This document shows, one piece after another, positions 39,238 through 46,853 of a stretch of DNA of 64,000 bases (within the stretch, counting starts at the first letter, position 1; every line of letters starts with the position of its first letter). The translations under genes and the position numbers were made by a program. This DNA comes from a virus. The notes beneath the pieces are model-generated. The model saw only the letters and a program-made list of their open reading frames with translations, did not search any database and was not told the origin of the DNA. The stretch is from positions 51,585-115,584 of the IMG/VR virus record IMGVR_UViG_3300025057_000003; one strand, 5' to 3'.

Positions 39238-39376
39238 AGATTCTTTTTAATCTTTCTGGTAGTACAACTCCATAGTTACACTTATCACAGCATCTGCCAT
39301 CATTTACAGGCTCAGCATTATGCCCAATGGGCTCAAAGTTTTTGCCACATATACTACAAATATATTCTTTATCCAT
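39191..39376 (-). CDS. Small zinc-ribbon protein
   Basis: 61 residues with CSICGKNF at the N-terminus and CCDKCN about 23 residues later, forming a four-Cys zinc site, then a basic/acidic tail. This short form is common in phages. It overlaps the radical SAM gene by 47 bases in another frame, so the two are probably co-translated and may be functional partners. Confidence 0.7.
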   Translation of the reverse strand: MDKEYICSICGKNFEPIGHNAEPVNDGRCCDKCNYGVVLPERLKRIYDQRTEDKDSNNKEQ

Positions 39377-39392
39377 ACATCTAACTTTAGTT

Positions 39393-39457
39393 TAGTAAAA
39401 AAAGGGGTGGTGTGCAGACGTTCTGCACACCATTTCTAATCAATTATGGCTACCCCT
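39393..39457 (-). terminator. Nested hairpin with U-run between the 383-residue gene and the zinc-ribbon gene
   Basis: AGGGGT (39403-39408) pairs with ACCCCT (39452-39457) and encloses a strong 9-10-bp hairpin (39409-39418 with 39422-39431). Read leftward it ends in seven T. The outer arm takes in the stop codon of the upstream gene. It behaves as an intrinsic terminator with an added outer stem. Confidence 0.7.
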
Positions 39458-40607
39458 AAAACGGTAAGTCTTCAGTATATTCAGACTTCAGTTTTAAATC
39501 TTTAGGTCTTATATCAAATACAGACTCAGAGTTTGTAAGGCCTACATGACTCAATATAGTCTTGCACATTTTATTAGATATTGCACCTACAGCAAAAGGA
39601 GTTAAACAACCTTTTACATGCAAAGCTCTAACTAACATATTAAAACCATATCCATTATTACCCTCAACATAAGGAATATCTACTAATTGTTTCCTTAATG
39701 ATTTTACATTTACACTATTCCAGTTTCTTGCATTACCAAGTAACTCTTTATAGAATGCAAATATTAAAGCCAATTTATCAAATGATTTTTCAATATTGCA
39801 ATTAGCCATCATTTCTAAAGCTAAAGCTATACTATCTCTATCACCAGATTTAATCATCTGAGATATAGATTTGCATTCTTCTGGCGTAAGAACAACCGAA
39901 TCTTCATTACAATAGTTTATAAGATCAGTATCTTTAACTAACTTATCAGGGTTATTTATTAAATAAGTTAAATTTTCAGAGTGTGTAACTAACCAAAATT
40001 CATGACCTTTATCTCTAAGTTTATCATGTCTATCACTAAAAGCATCTCTAACAGTATGATTAAAGCCATAAGGTATTCTATTATCAATAAAAATAAAACC
40101 ATCTTTATTTATAACATGATCAACAAAGTGACAGATTTTATCATATATAGTTTCAGAAACATAAGCTTTTATTTTAGGTAGATATACTTCTTTTATATCT
40201 GATCCTGAGTAAAAGCTATGCCAGTTATATTCAGTTAAACTTTCAAAATATTTATCTGATGTAATAATATAATCTGCTTTATCCATATCTCTTACAACTT
40301 TTATATTATACTTATCTTTTAAAAGTTGCAATTTAACTTGCGGCAATGCTAATTTTGGAGTTCTATAGAAACTTGTATCTTGTAAATTGTTTTTATCAAA
40401 CTTAGGTATACTAAATGCTGGATTAGATCTTCTACCGTTAGAAATAGAACTTAGACCCCCAATATATGAGTAGTCTTCATTAGATCCTACATGATAATTT
40501 TTATGTTTATTTACAAAGGTAATGGCATCTTCATCAACTAAAACAGATTTTACCCACGATGAATCAGTTGGGTAAATGCTTAATGTATATAATTTTTCTA
40601 TTTTCAT
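39456..40607 (-). CDS. Unknown protein, paralog of the upstream 338-residue protein
   Basis: 383 residues. A middle segment (LALPQVKLQLLKDKYNIK, then KADYIITSDKYFE) aligns with the 338-residue neighbour (RLKAVAKEKGLTITNDYEKA, then ADVIITHDEFFQ), a small alpha/beta unit that could be BRCT-like. Its second half has SGDRDSIALALEMMANCNIE, a helical unit seen also in the neighbour and in the 148-residue gene of this cluster. It overlaps the neighbour by 4 bases. No activity is known; the pair travels with MoxR and vWA genes. Confidence 0.6.
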   Translation of the reverse strand: MKIEKLYTLSIYPTDSSWVKSVLVDEDAITFVNKHKNYHVGSNEDYSYIGGLSSISNGRRSNPAFSIPKFDKNNLQDTSFYRTPKLALPQVKLQLLKDKYNIKVVRDMDKADYIITSDKYFESLTEYNWHSFYSGSDIKEVYLPKIKAYVSETIYDKICHFVDHVINKDGFIFIDNRIPYGFNHTVRDAFSDRHDKLRDKGHEFWLVTHSENLTYLINNPDKLVKDTDLINYCNEDSVVLTPEECKSISQMIKSGDRDSIALALEMMANCNIEKSFDKLALIFAFYKELLGNARNWNSVNVKSLRKQLVDIPYVEGNNGYGFNMLVRALHVKGCLTPFAVGAISNKMCKTILSHVGLTNSESVFDIRPKDLKLKSEYTEDLPF

Positions 40608-41620
40608 TTTAAGTACTTTTTATATTCTGGTTTTACACTCACTTTAAACGTATAAAGATTGCGGTTATGAATTGAAATATCTTTTCTAACTATTTTCTCT
40701 AAATATTTAAATGATTCAGTGTCTAATCTATTTTCTACTTCCAACTGTAGAATCATATCTTCAGCTGAATTATGATATAATTTACTTAGATCTGATTGTT
40801 CCTCCCAAAACTGTACATCTTTATCTCTACTAAACTTATGTATATAAGAATATATATTTTGAGCCAATTGCCACATTAAATGTGGTTTCTTTGTATAGTT
40901 TATTGTAGGAAGAATCTTAGCTGCTACAGCTATGTTCTCTTCATCATATGAATTTACCCACTGCGTTATTTCATTAAGAAGGTCTTCAGTTAGATCTATT
41001 AGATTTGCAGAAGCATGTAACAATGTTTCACCACCGATTACTTTTAATTCACCTATATCTATAAGATATGCTATGTTTAAAGCTAAGGCTGAAATACCCC
41101 ACTCATCAATGAGAGTTGTTTGTCCAGAACAGTTATATGAACTTATTCTTCCTTCAAGTTTCTCATCATAAATTACAGCTTTATCATGATTATCTATCAT
41201 ATGATGACCTCCGGTAAATGCTTCATAATTCCAAAGCCTGTACATCATTACAGTAGATTGAATTTTTTCTCCATGTTCAAATCTTTGAAAAAATTCATCA
41301 TGTGTAATAATTACATCTGCTTTTTCATAATCATTAGTAATTGTTAAACCTTTTTCTTTAGCTACAGCTTTTAATCTATCCTGTGTTATTGGAGATCTTG
41401 GTAGTATAAAAGCCCTCTTATAGTTATTAAGAGCTGTTGGTTTTATATTCTGTATAGAAAGCATATTTTTAATGTTCTCATATCTAGTTTCATCTTGTGT
41501 TATAAGCACATCAGACACTTCAAAATCAGATGAAAGAACCCCATAAAGGGGCTCTTTATCCAATTTAAAATGATCTAGTGCATCTTGATTGTATTCTTGA
41601 TATACACTCTTATTTGCCAT
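40604..41620 (-). CDS. Unknown protein, paralog pair member beside MoxR ATPase
   Basis: 338 residues, starting just after the MoxR gene and overlapping the next gene by 4 bases. It shares with that gene the alpha/beta unit around residues 60-115 and the helical unit around 225-250 (YDEENIAVAAKILPTINYTK). It may be a substrate, adaptor or regulator of the MoxR/vWA machine; that is inferred from context only. Confidence 0.6.
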   Translation of the reverse strand: MANKSVYQEYNQDALDHFKLDKEPLYGVLSSDFEVSDVLITQDETRYENIKNMLSIQNIKPTALNNYKRAFILPRSPITQDRLKAVAKEKGLTITNDYEKADVIITHDEFFQRFEHGEKIQSTVMMYRLWNYEAFTGGHHMIDNHDKAVIYDEKLEGRISSYNCSGQTTLIDEWGISALALNIAYLIDIGELKVIGGETLLHASANLIDLTEDLLNEITQWVNSYDEENIAVAAKILPTINYTKKPHLMWQLAQNIYSYIHKFSRDKDVQFWEEQSDLSKLYHNSAEDMILQLEVENRLDTESFKYLEKIVRKDISIHNRNLYTFKVSVKPEYKKYLK

Positions 41621-41621
41621 A

Positions 41622-42896
41622 TTATTTTACAGTCATTTTAATTATTTCAGGCTTCATCATAAGCTTATTAAACTTCTGCTTGTTCCCGTTAAAAATAGTT
41701 CTTACAACTAAGTACTTAAGATCATTAGTGAAATACTCTTTTGTGCAAAGAGTTTCCAATCTATCAGTAATCTTTTGACTAATTGTATTATCCTTAGAAT
41801 ATACTACTGCAAAGTTTGCAAGTCTGGTTGCTAGGGTAGATGCAATATCTGCACGATAGTTATCATCTTTACCAATACAACCGGTTAACTCACCAAGAAT
41901 ATATTGCTCATTGTCATGAGTCAATAGATCTTTTGGTGTAACTAGTTTATCTAACTTATTATTAATAAATACAGTAAACATAGAAGCAAACTCTTCACCT
42001 ACTGATCCTTCACCAATCATTTGAATATATGAAAGGTTAGCCTCAAAGCTTTCAAAGCTAGAGATAGAATTAAAGAAAGTGGTGATTGCACGAGCATTTG
42101 TCTCTTGAGTCACAAGCTCAGGGTGTAGTAGCATGAAGTTAATACAACGTGTATCAATTCCTTCTTCTTCCGCCCAACGAGCCCATACGTTTACATCAAA
42201 CTGCAAGTTAGCAGTAATATAACGTGTTTTCTGTGCAGCATCAATAGAGTTAACCATATAGTCTCCGTTATCTGGATTTGCGGTTAACACAATATGCCAG
42301 TCTTGCGGTAGTGACCACGAGATGTACGTCTGACGATCAATCAGTTCCATTACGGCCTGAATAAATCTAACGTCTGCACGGTTCCAGTCATCAAGAAGTA
42401 GGATACCACCTTTCTTCTTGTCTGAGATCCACTCAGGTGCAGCATATGACATACGGTTCTTACCTGTCATCTTGTAACCATTGCTTAAATAGTCACTTAC
42501 TGCGAGCTCACTTACCCACTGCCCAATCTTCTTTGTAACAGAAGCATTATTGGCTAGCTGGGCAACATCTTTAGATGCGGCAGTCTTTGCACCGTAAGCT
42601 ACAGCGTCTTTGTTGTTATTAATAGATACAACTTTCTCTTTATACATTTGGAACTCTCTAACTGGGAAACCCACGAGATCACCTAGCTCCTCAATCTGAG
42701 CTAAGTTTAGTTTTACAAAATCAAGGTTATGTTCCTCAGCAATTTGTTTTACTGTGGATGTTTTACCAATACCTGATTCACCTAGAACTTCTATAGCAAC
42801 AGGAAGTTTTCCCTGTCCCTGTAGAAATCTATTATTGTTTATAATGTGGCCCATAAAGCCTCTTAAGTCATCAATGTTTAAATTTACTTGTGCCAT
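41622..42896 (-). CDS. MoxR-type AAA+ ATPase
   Basis: 424 residues. Walker A GESGIGKT at 39-46; Walker B GILLLDDWNRA at 164-174; sensor-type sequence HIVLTANPDNGDY after it. MoxR ATPases act as chaperone-like remodelling machines paired with a von Willebrand A protein, and the next gene upstream encodes exactly that. The C-terminal helices are long (about 300-424). On phages such pairs occur but their targets are unknown. Confidence 0.85.
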   Translation of the reverse strand: MAQVNLNIDDLRGFMGHIINNNRFLQGQGKLPVAIEVLGESGIGKTSTVKQIAEEHNLDFVKLNLAQIEELGDLVGFPVREFQMYKEKVVSINNNKDAVAYGAKTAASKDVAQLANNASVTKKIGQWVSELAVSDYLSNGYKMTGKNRMSYAAPEWISDKKKGGILLLDDWNRADVRFIQAVMELIDRQTYISWSLPQDWHIVLTANPDNGDYMVNSIDAAQKTRYITANLQFDVNVWARWAEEEGIDTRCINFMLLHPELVTQETNARAITTFFNSISSFESFEANLSYIQMIGEGSVGEEFASMFTVFINNKLDKLVTPKDLLTHDNEQYILGELTGCIGKDDNYRADIASTLATRLANFAVVYSKDNTISQKITDRLETLCTKEYFTNDLKYLVVRTIFNGNKQKFNKLMMKPEIIKMTVK

Positions 42897-42902
42897 AATT
42901 GT

Positions 42903-44057
42903 TTAATTTAATTGTATTTTTTTTCCGGGTAATTCTTCGTTTATTCTGCAATGACTGCTATGTACCCACAAAGCATTCTTTGGACAGTTCTCTGGGGCCC
43001 ATGCCTCACCATCCGTAAAATATATAAGAGCTGTATAACGCCCGTGTTCATTGTAGTGATCTATGACAGGTTGAAATGATGTACCACCTCTACCATGTAT
43101 TTGCCAATCACGCTTAGGATTAAAAGGTTCAATTGAATTGATACTTGTATCACACTGCACTACTGTAATCTGATGACCAGTCTTGTGCATATGTGTTAAC
43201 TCAGACCAAAATTCCTCAAGTTCCTTTTGACTTACAGATCCTGAAGTATCAACACCTACGCAGATGTGATTTTTGAATTTAATCTTTAGTCCTGGATTTT
43301 CAGAATACCTTTTATTATACTTTCTTCTTAGCTTCTTTGTATAAACTATAGATGAATTACCAACAAACCTTCTAAGGTAACCACGCCAATCAAACTTGGG
43401 TGGTTCTACATGACGGAGTCTTTTAATTAAGTCCGCCAACTCACCTGGAATATTACCGCATCTCTTCTCAGTCATCTCAGCATTTTCTTTGAGCTGATGC
43501 TCAACCTGCTTTTGGATTAACTTCTTTTCTGCTTCAGATAAATCTTCAATCTCTTCCCATGTGGCATGATCATATGGAGTACTTCCATCCATTTGATCCA
43601 TTAATTCATCAAGAGATGGAGATGAGCCATCTTCACGAGCTTGTTGTAATAACTCATAATATGTTTTAGTACCAGCTCTTGCAGGAAGATCTAACTCTGG
43701 AAATGAATCCATTGTTATACCTCCATCAGGAAGATAATCTTGATCAATGTATTGATTGATCTCCAAATCCGCAGCTATATTAAATAACTTCTTATCTGCA
43801 TACTGATCTCTGACCAACAAATGCCCAAATGATATATGAAGAAGTTCATGTTTTAATAAACCAATCCTGTGTTTATCATTCAATCCTGTAAAAAATTCAG
43901 GGTTAATTGCAAGCTGTACACCAATGCCGTGTTTACTAACACCAGCAGTAGGAAGCTTATCTGTATAAACCTTATTAAGGCCAACTAAAAAGAGCCCATA
44001 AAAGGGCTCTGTAAAAATTAGGGTTTTACTTGCTTTTGAAACTAAATTTGCTACCAT
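42903..44057 (-). CDS. vWA-domain protein with N-terminal metallopeptidase-like domain (DUF2201 type)
   Basis: 384 residues. KHELLHISFGH gives H70-E71-x-x-H74, a zincin helix, followed by LFNIAADLEINQYID as in DUF2201. The C-terminal vWA-like domain has the metal-ion site DTSGS (270-274), then VVQCDTSI and YFTDGEAW. It forms a cassette with the MoxR ATPase 6 bases downstream, suggesting an ATP-driven chaperone or protease module. Whether the protease site is active cannot be told from sequence. Confidence 0.85.
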   Translation of the reverse strand: MVANLVSKASKTLIFTEPFYGLFLVGLNKVYTDKLPTAGVSKHGIGVQLAINPEFFTGLNDKHRIGLLKHELLHISFGHLLVRDQYADKKLFNIAADLEINQYIDQDYLPDGGITMDSFPELDLPARAGTKTYYELLQQAREDGSSPSLDELMDQMDGSTPYDHATWEEIEDLSEAEKKLIQKQVEHQLKENAEMTEKRCGNIPGELADLIKRLRHVEPPKFDWRGYLRRFVGNSSIVYTKKLRRKYNKRYSENPGLKIKFKNHICVGVDTSGSVSQKELEEFWSELTHMHKTGHQITVVQCDTSINSIEPFNPKRDWQIHGRGGTSFQPVIDHYNEHGRYTALIYFTDGEAWAPENCPKNALWVHSSHCRINEELPGKKIQLN

Positions 44058-44497
44058 TTTACTTTGAATTTACCATCTATGAATTTATATTCTTCTGTTA
44101 AAGCATGAAAATGCTCAACAACCAATGATTCATAAATGAGTTTTATATTTTCTATATTATCACTTTTTAATTTTGATATGCTGTTATACAGCTCTTGCAT
44201 TGTGAGATCTTGATAATTCCACATGCTCTGACCAAGCATCTCTATAAGATGACGTCTGCCACCATATGAAGTTTTTTTAAGAATAAGCCTTATAATCTCT
44301 TCCTCAGGGTTTAAGTTTTTAATTGTCTCCAAGGCCATCTCAACATCTTCAGTATTTGAAGAGTTTAACATCTTAGATAAATTATTAAATACCTCTAAAT
44401 CTATTTTTAATATTTCTTTTGTATCCATTAGTCCTCTATTTTTAAGGTTTTTCTCATCCAATCTGGTTTTTCCTTTCTGTTCATATGAACAATCCAT
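44051..44497 (-). CDS. Unknown helical protein sharing a unit with the paralog pair
   Basis: 148 residues, or 125 if translation starts at MDTKEILK (residue 24), which would remove most of the overlap with the previous gene. The segment SSNTEDVEMALETIKNLNPE resembles the unit in the two paralogs downstream (SGDRDSIALALEMMANCNIE). It overlaps the vWA gene by 7 bases. It is probably an accessory of the MoxR/vWA module. Confidence 0.5.
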   Translation of the reverse strand: MDCSYEQKGKTRLDEKNLKNRGLMDTKEILKIDLEVFNNLSKMLNSSNTEDVEMALETIKNLNPEEEIIRLILKKTSYGGRRHLIEMLGQSMWNYQDLTMQELYNSISKLKSDNIENIKLIYESLVVEHFHALTEEYKFIDGKFKVKW

Positions 44498-44775
44498 TCC
44501 TTTGCAGATGGGATGTAATTATTGCAATCTTCTTTGACATGTTGTTCACCAACATATCTTGTATACACGGTCTTACCGTCTGAATTAATAAATGATTTAC
44601 CAAAGATTATTTCACATTCAAAAATACCTTCACTGTGATGACGATATAATCTGTGCATAGAATGACCTATCCACTTTTTAGTTTCATCAAACCACTCATG
44701 TATTTTAATGTAATCTTCAGGAATGCCACCCCATTTTCTCACTGAGGATTTAGCATGTAAAGAAGGATGAGCCAT
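44428..44775 (-). CDS. DUF6915-like protein
   Basis: 115 residues. HAKSSVRKWGGIPEDYIKIH, WFDETKKW, RLYRHHSEGIFECE, FINSDGK and RYVGEQHVKED follow closely a short family I recognise as DUF6915, found on phages and plasmids; function unknown. It starts one base into the stop of the DUF6878-like gene, so the two are coupled. The family name is from memory of its pattern. Confidence 0.6.
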   Translation of the reverse strand: MAHPSLHAKSSVRKWGGIPEDYIKIHEWFDETKKWIGHSMHRLYRHHSEGIFECEIIFGKSFINSDGKTVYTRYVGEQHVKEDCNNYIPSAKEWIVHMNRKEKPDWMRKTLKIED

Positions 44776-45131
44776 TAATCATCAAATATTAAAGCATCCC
44801 ATGAGTATGGATCTACAGTTCTTTGATTATAATCAGCCTCAATGGATTTATCTTTTACATTAATTGTTACACTGCCATATCCACCGTCATTATTTACCCA
44901 ATCTCCACCATAGCTATTAACACAATCTTCAATTAAAGAATATATATAATCTTCTAAGTTTTGATCTGCTCTATAGTCTATTAGATTATCATCAATATCA
45001 TAGAAAGTATAATCATGAACTTCTCCAGAATCACCTTGACCATCAAAGTCAGCTATTACTTTTTCTATTCCGTGATCCATTAATCTGCTCAGTAGTGGTA
45101 GCAGTTCCATTGGTTCTTTTTGTTTTGCCAT
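44775..45131 (-). CDS. DUF6878-like protein
   Basis: 118 residues, acidic. IEKVIADFDGQGDSGEVHDY, GGDWVNNDGGYGSVTI and the C-terminal DYNQRT follow the pattern of DUF6878, a short family of plasmids and phages without known activity. It overlaps the RusA-like gene by 83 bases in another frame and abuts the DUF6915-like gene. Confidence 0.6.
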   Translation of the reverse strand: MAKQKEPMELLPLLSRLMDHGIEKVIADFDGQGDSGEVHDYTFYDIDDNLIDYRADQNLEDYIYSLIEDCVNSYGGDWVNNDGGYGSVTINVKDKSIEADYNQRTVDPYSWDALIFDD

Positions 45132-45498
45132 AATTTATAATTTCAATTATTACTCCTGGCTTTTCTTTATCATATTGATATGGTTTGAATATGGGAATGA
45201 TAAATTCCATATTATCATCTTCTATCCAACCATGTGTTACCATATCATCTTGCACTGTTTGTGCAGGATTTATGTAATCAAACTTATGTTTAGTACCACG
45301 AATAAAAGTGAAAGCAATTGTGACCGGTAGTTTATGCTTCTTTAGTTCCTTCTGAAACTGAGATGCATATTTTTGATAGAAAGGTTTTGTGTCCTTTCTA
45401 TATTTCATAACTGTTTTACTAGATATGAAGTACTTGCCTGTCCATCTTCTTCCATTTTTACTACTAGGTACATTACCTGGTATAAAATATTTAGCCAT
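45049..45498 (-). CDS. RusA-like Holliday junction resolvase
   Basis: 149 residues. The start IPGNVPSSKNGRRW and the catalytic region KFDYINPAQTVQDDMVTHGWIEDD (Asp 74, 84/85 and 94/95) match the RusA family, which cuts recombination junctions. The last 27 residues are a Thr/Asn/Arg-rich tail that overlaps the next gene. It lies just after the primase gene and near recombination functions. Confidence 0.8.
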   Translation of the reverse strand: MAKYFIPGNVPSSKNGRRWTGKYFISSKTVMKYRKDTKPFYQKYASQFQKELKKHKLPVTIAFTFIRGTKHKFDYINPAQTVQDDMVTHGWIEDDNMEFIIPIFKPYQYDKEKPGVIIEIINYGKTKRTNGTATTTEQINGSRNRKSNS

Positions 45499-45499
45499 A

Positions 45500-46477
45500 T
45501 TATTTATGTATAGTCTCCTTAAGGAGAGGTTTTAAATTAGCATGAACTTCATCAAAGCCATACTCTTTTACTGCATCTGATATATCTTTTGCTAGATCTA
45601 AAGCACAACCATTTATATCATAGTTCTTTTTATAAACAGCAATTGCTTTTTTACCGGCATCATCATTATCAAATAAAGTTATTACTTTTTTATATTTACT
45701 CTTTAGATTCTCAATTATATAAGGCTTAATCAAAGTATTCTCACTGTCTGGAGCAATGACCTCAAGATTATAACCAAATCCGGCTAGAGACATCACATCT
45801 TTTAATGAAGAAGCAATAACCAAATAAGGCTGCTTATACTCCAACTGATCTAAACCTTGAATATAAGATTCAATTTTGTAAAACTTAAACCCATCACGAA
45901 GAGGCTGATAGATTTTAAATATCTGACCATGTTTATTGTAATAACCATACATGTTCTTACCACGTATAGTCTTTTTTTCCACGGTCCCATTATCAGACTT
46001 TATTAAATTATAGTAATCAATAGGTCTAACATTATATTTAGATAGCATAGAGCTACCAATCCTGTATTGTAACCAGTAAACCGCATCATCCTGGTTCCAG
46101 GACCGTGTCTTTACTAGTTCAACTTCCCATTTAGGTTGAGGTTTAAATTCTATCTTAACTGCTCCATTTTGCGCTACAAATTTATTATAGTCATTGATCA
46201 TCTTTTCAACTGCAGAAGCATAATTTAAATCAAATATATCTTGTATAAGATTAATCTTGTTACCACCTTTACCGGTTGAAAAGTCTTTATACATATAGCA
46301 ACGTTTCATTTTATCTACATATATGCATAAACTAGCTGTACGTTCTGAAGGATTCCAAATAGATTTTATTTTTATATCCTGTCCACTAAGATGTTCATTG
46401 AGTTTTAAATAATACTGAAAAACCCAATAGCTAGGAACAGATGATTCGTTTGCAACTAAGTTTTTTGTACTAATCAT
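45500..46477 (-). CDS. DnaG-type primase (TOPRIM)
   Basis: 325 residues. A TOPRIM-like region runs from about 215: PYLVIASSLKDVMSL, ITLFDNDDAGKKAI (D270, D272, D273) and LAKDISDAV. The conserved acidic residue of the first TOPRIM motif seems to be Ser (S223/S224) here. Residues 30-90 hold a DnaG-like N-terminal region (SERTASLCIYVDKMKRCYMY, DFSTGKGGNKINLIQDIF). It would make primers for the family B polymerase together with the DnaB-like helicase. Confidence 0.8.
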   Translation of the reverse strand: MISTKNLVANESSVPSYWVFQYYLKLNEHLSGQDIKIKSIWNPSERTASLCIYVDKMKRCYMYKDFSTGKGGNKINLIQDIFDLNYASAVEKMINDYNKFVAQNGAVKIEFKPQPKWEVELVKTRSWNQDDAVYWLQYRIGSSMLSKYNVRPIDYYNLIKSDNGTVEKKTIRGKNMYGYYNKHGQIFKIYQPLRDGFKFYKIESYIQGLDQLEYKQPYLVIASSLKDVMSLAGFGYNLEVIAPDSENTLIKPYIIENLKSKYKKVITLFDNDDAGKKAIAVYKKNYDINGCALDLAKDISDAVKEYGFDEVHANLKPLLKETIHK

Positions 46478-46487
46478 ATTTCAAATT

Positions 46488-46521
46488 TAAAAAAAAATTG
46501 CCGGCACAAGACCGGCAATTT
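46488..46521 (-). terminator. Intrinsic terminator after the small lipoprotein gene
   Basis: A perfect hairpin, AAATTGCCGG (46495-46504) with CCGGCAATTT (46512-46521), followed leftward by nine T. It ends the lipoprotein transcript just before the primase gene. Confidence 0.9.
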
Positions 46522-46532
46522 CAAACCCTAAA

Positions 46533-46715
46533 CTATTCTACAGTTTCTATAGATAATGAATCAGCTTCTACAGCTGGTTCTTCAGCTGGTGCTTCTTCTA
46601 CACTAGAACTTTCTGAAACTTCTACTTTTTCAGCTGAATCTGTGCATTCTCCTTTGCTACAAGACACAAGAGTTAACGCACTTACCGCAATAAAACTTAA
46701 AAATAACTTTTTCAT
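46533..46715 (-). CDS. Small secreted lipoprotein
   Basis: 60 residues: a signal peptide MKKLFLSFIAVSALTLVSC with lipobox LVSC (Cys 19), then an acidic, Glu/Ser-rich mature part of 40 residues. The gene is isolated by a structured RNA element before it and a strong terminator after it, so it is likely to be its own transcription unit. Phage lipoproteins often block superinfection or alter the surface; this role is inferred only. Confidence 0.75.
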   Translation of the reverse strand: MKKLFLSFIAVSALTLVSCSKGECTDSAEKVEVSESSSVEEAPAEEPAVEADSLSIETVE

Positions 46716-46740
46716 AATAAAAAAATTAAGGGATTAATAA

Positions 46741-46805
46741 AAAAGTAGAGGGGACACGCCAAACAGTCCCCCTGAATTAGTGATTTAGGCCTACTAAAAC
46801 TACTT
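46741..46805 (-). ncRNA. Structured three-way-junction RNA element, copy A
   Basis: Read leftward: P1 AAGTAG/CTACTT (46800-46805 with 46743-46748), P2 TTAGT/ACTAA (46793-46797 with 46777-46781), P3 GGGGA/TCCCC (46667 region equivalent: 46767-46771... with 46750-46754), then a U-run. The P2 loop AGGCCTAAATC and P3 loop CTGTTTGGCGTG share GGC/GCC complementarity that could kiss. A homologous copy lies at 55442-55508. It sits between the 221-residue SSB-like gene and the lipoprotein gene and may be a terminator, 3'-end stabiliser or 5'-leader switch. Confidence 0.55.
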
Positions 46806-46853
46806 GCTTGTTATGTTTTACATTAAAACACCCGCGCACGCAGGAAAAAAAAT

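Noticed and set aside
46741-46805. Purine-type riboswitch
   Set aside because: The fold has three helices and possible kissing loops, but the conserved purine-riboswitch junction sequence is missing.
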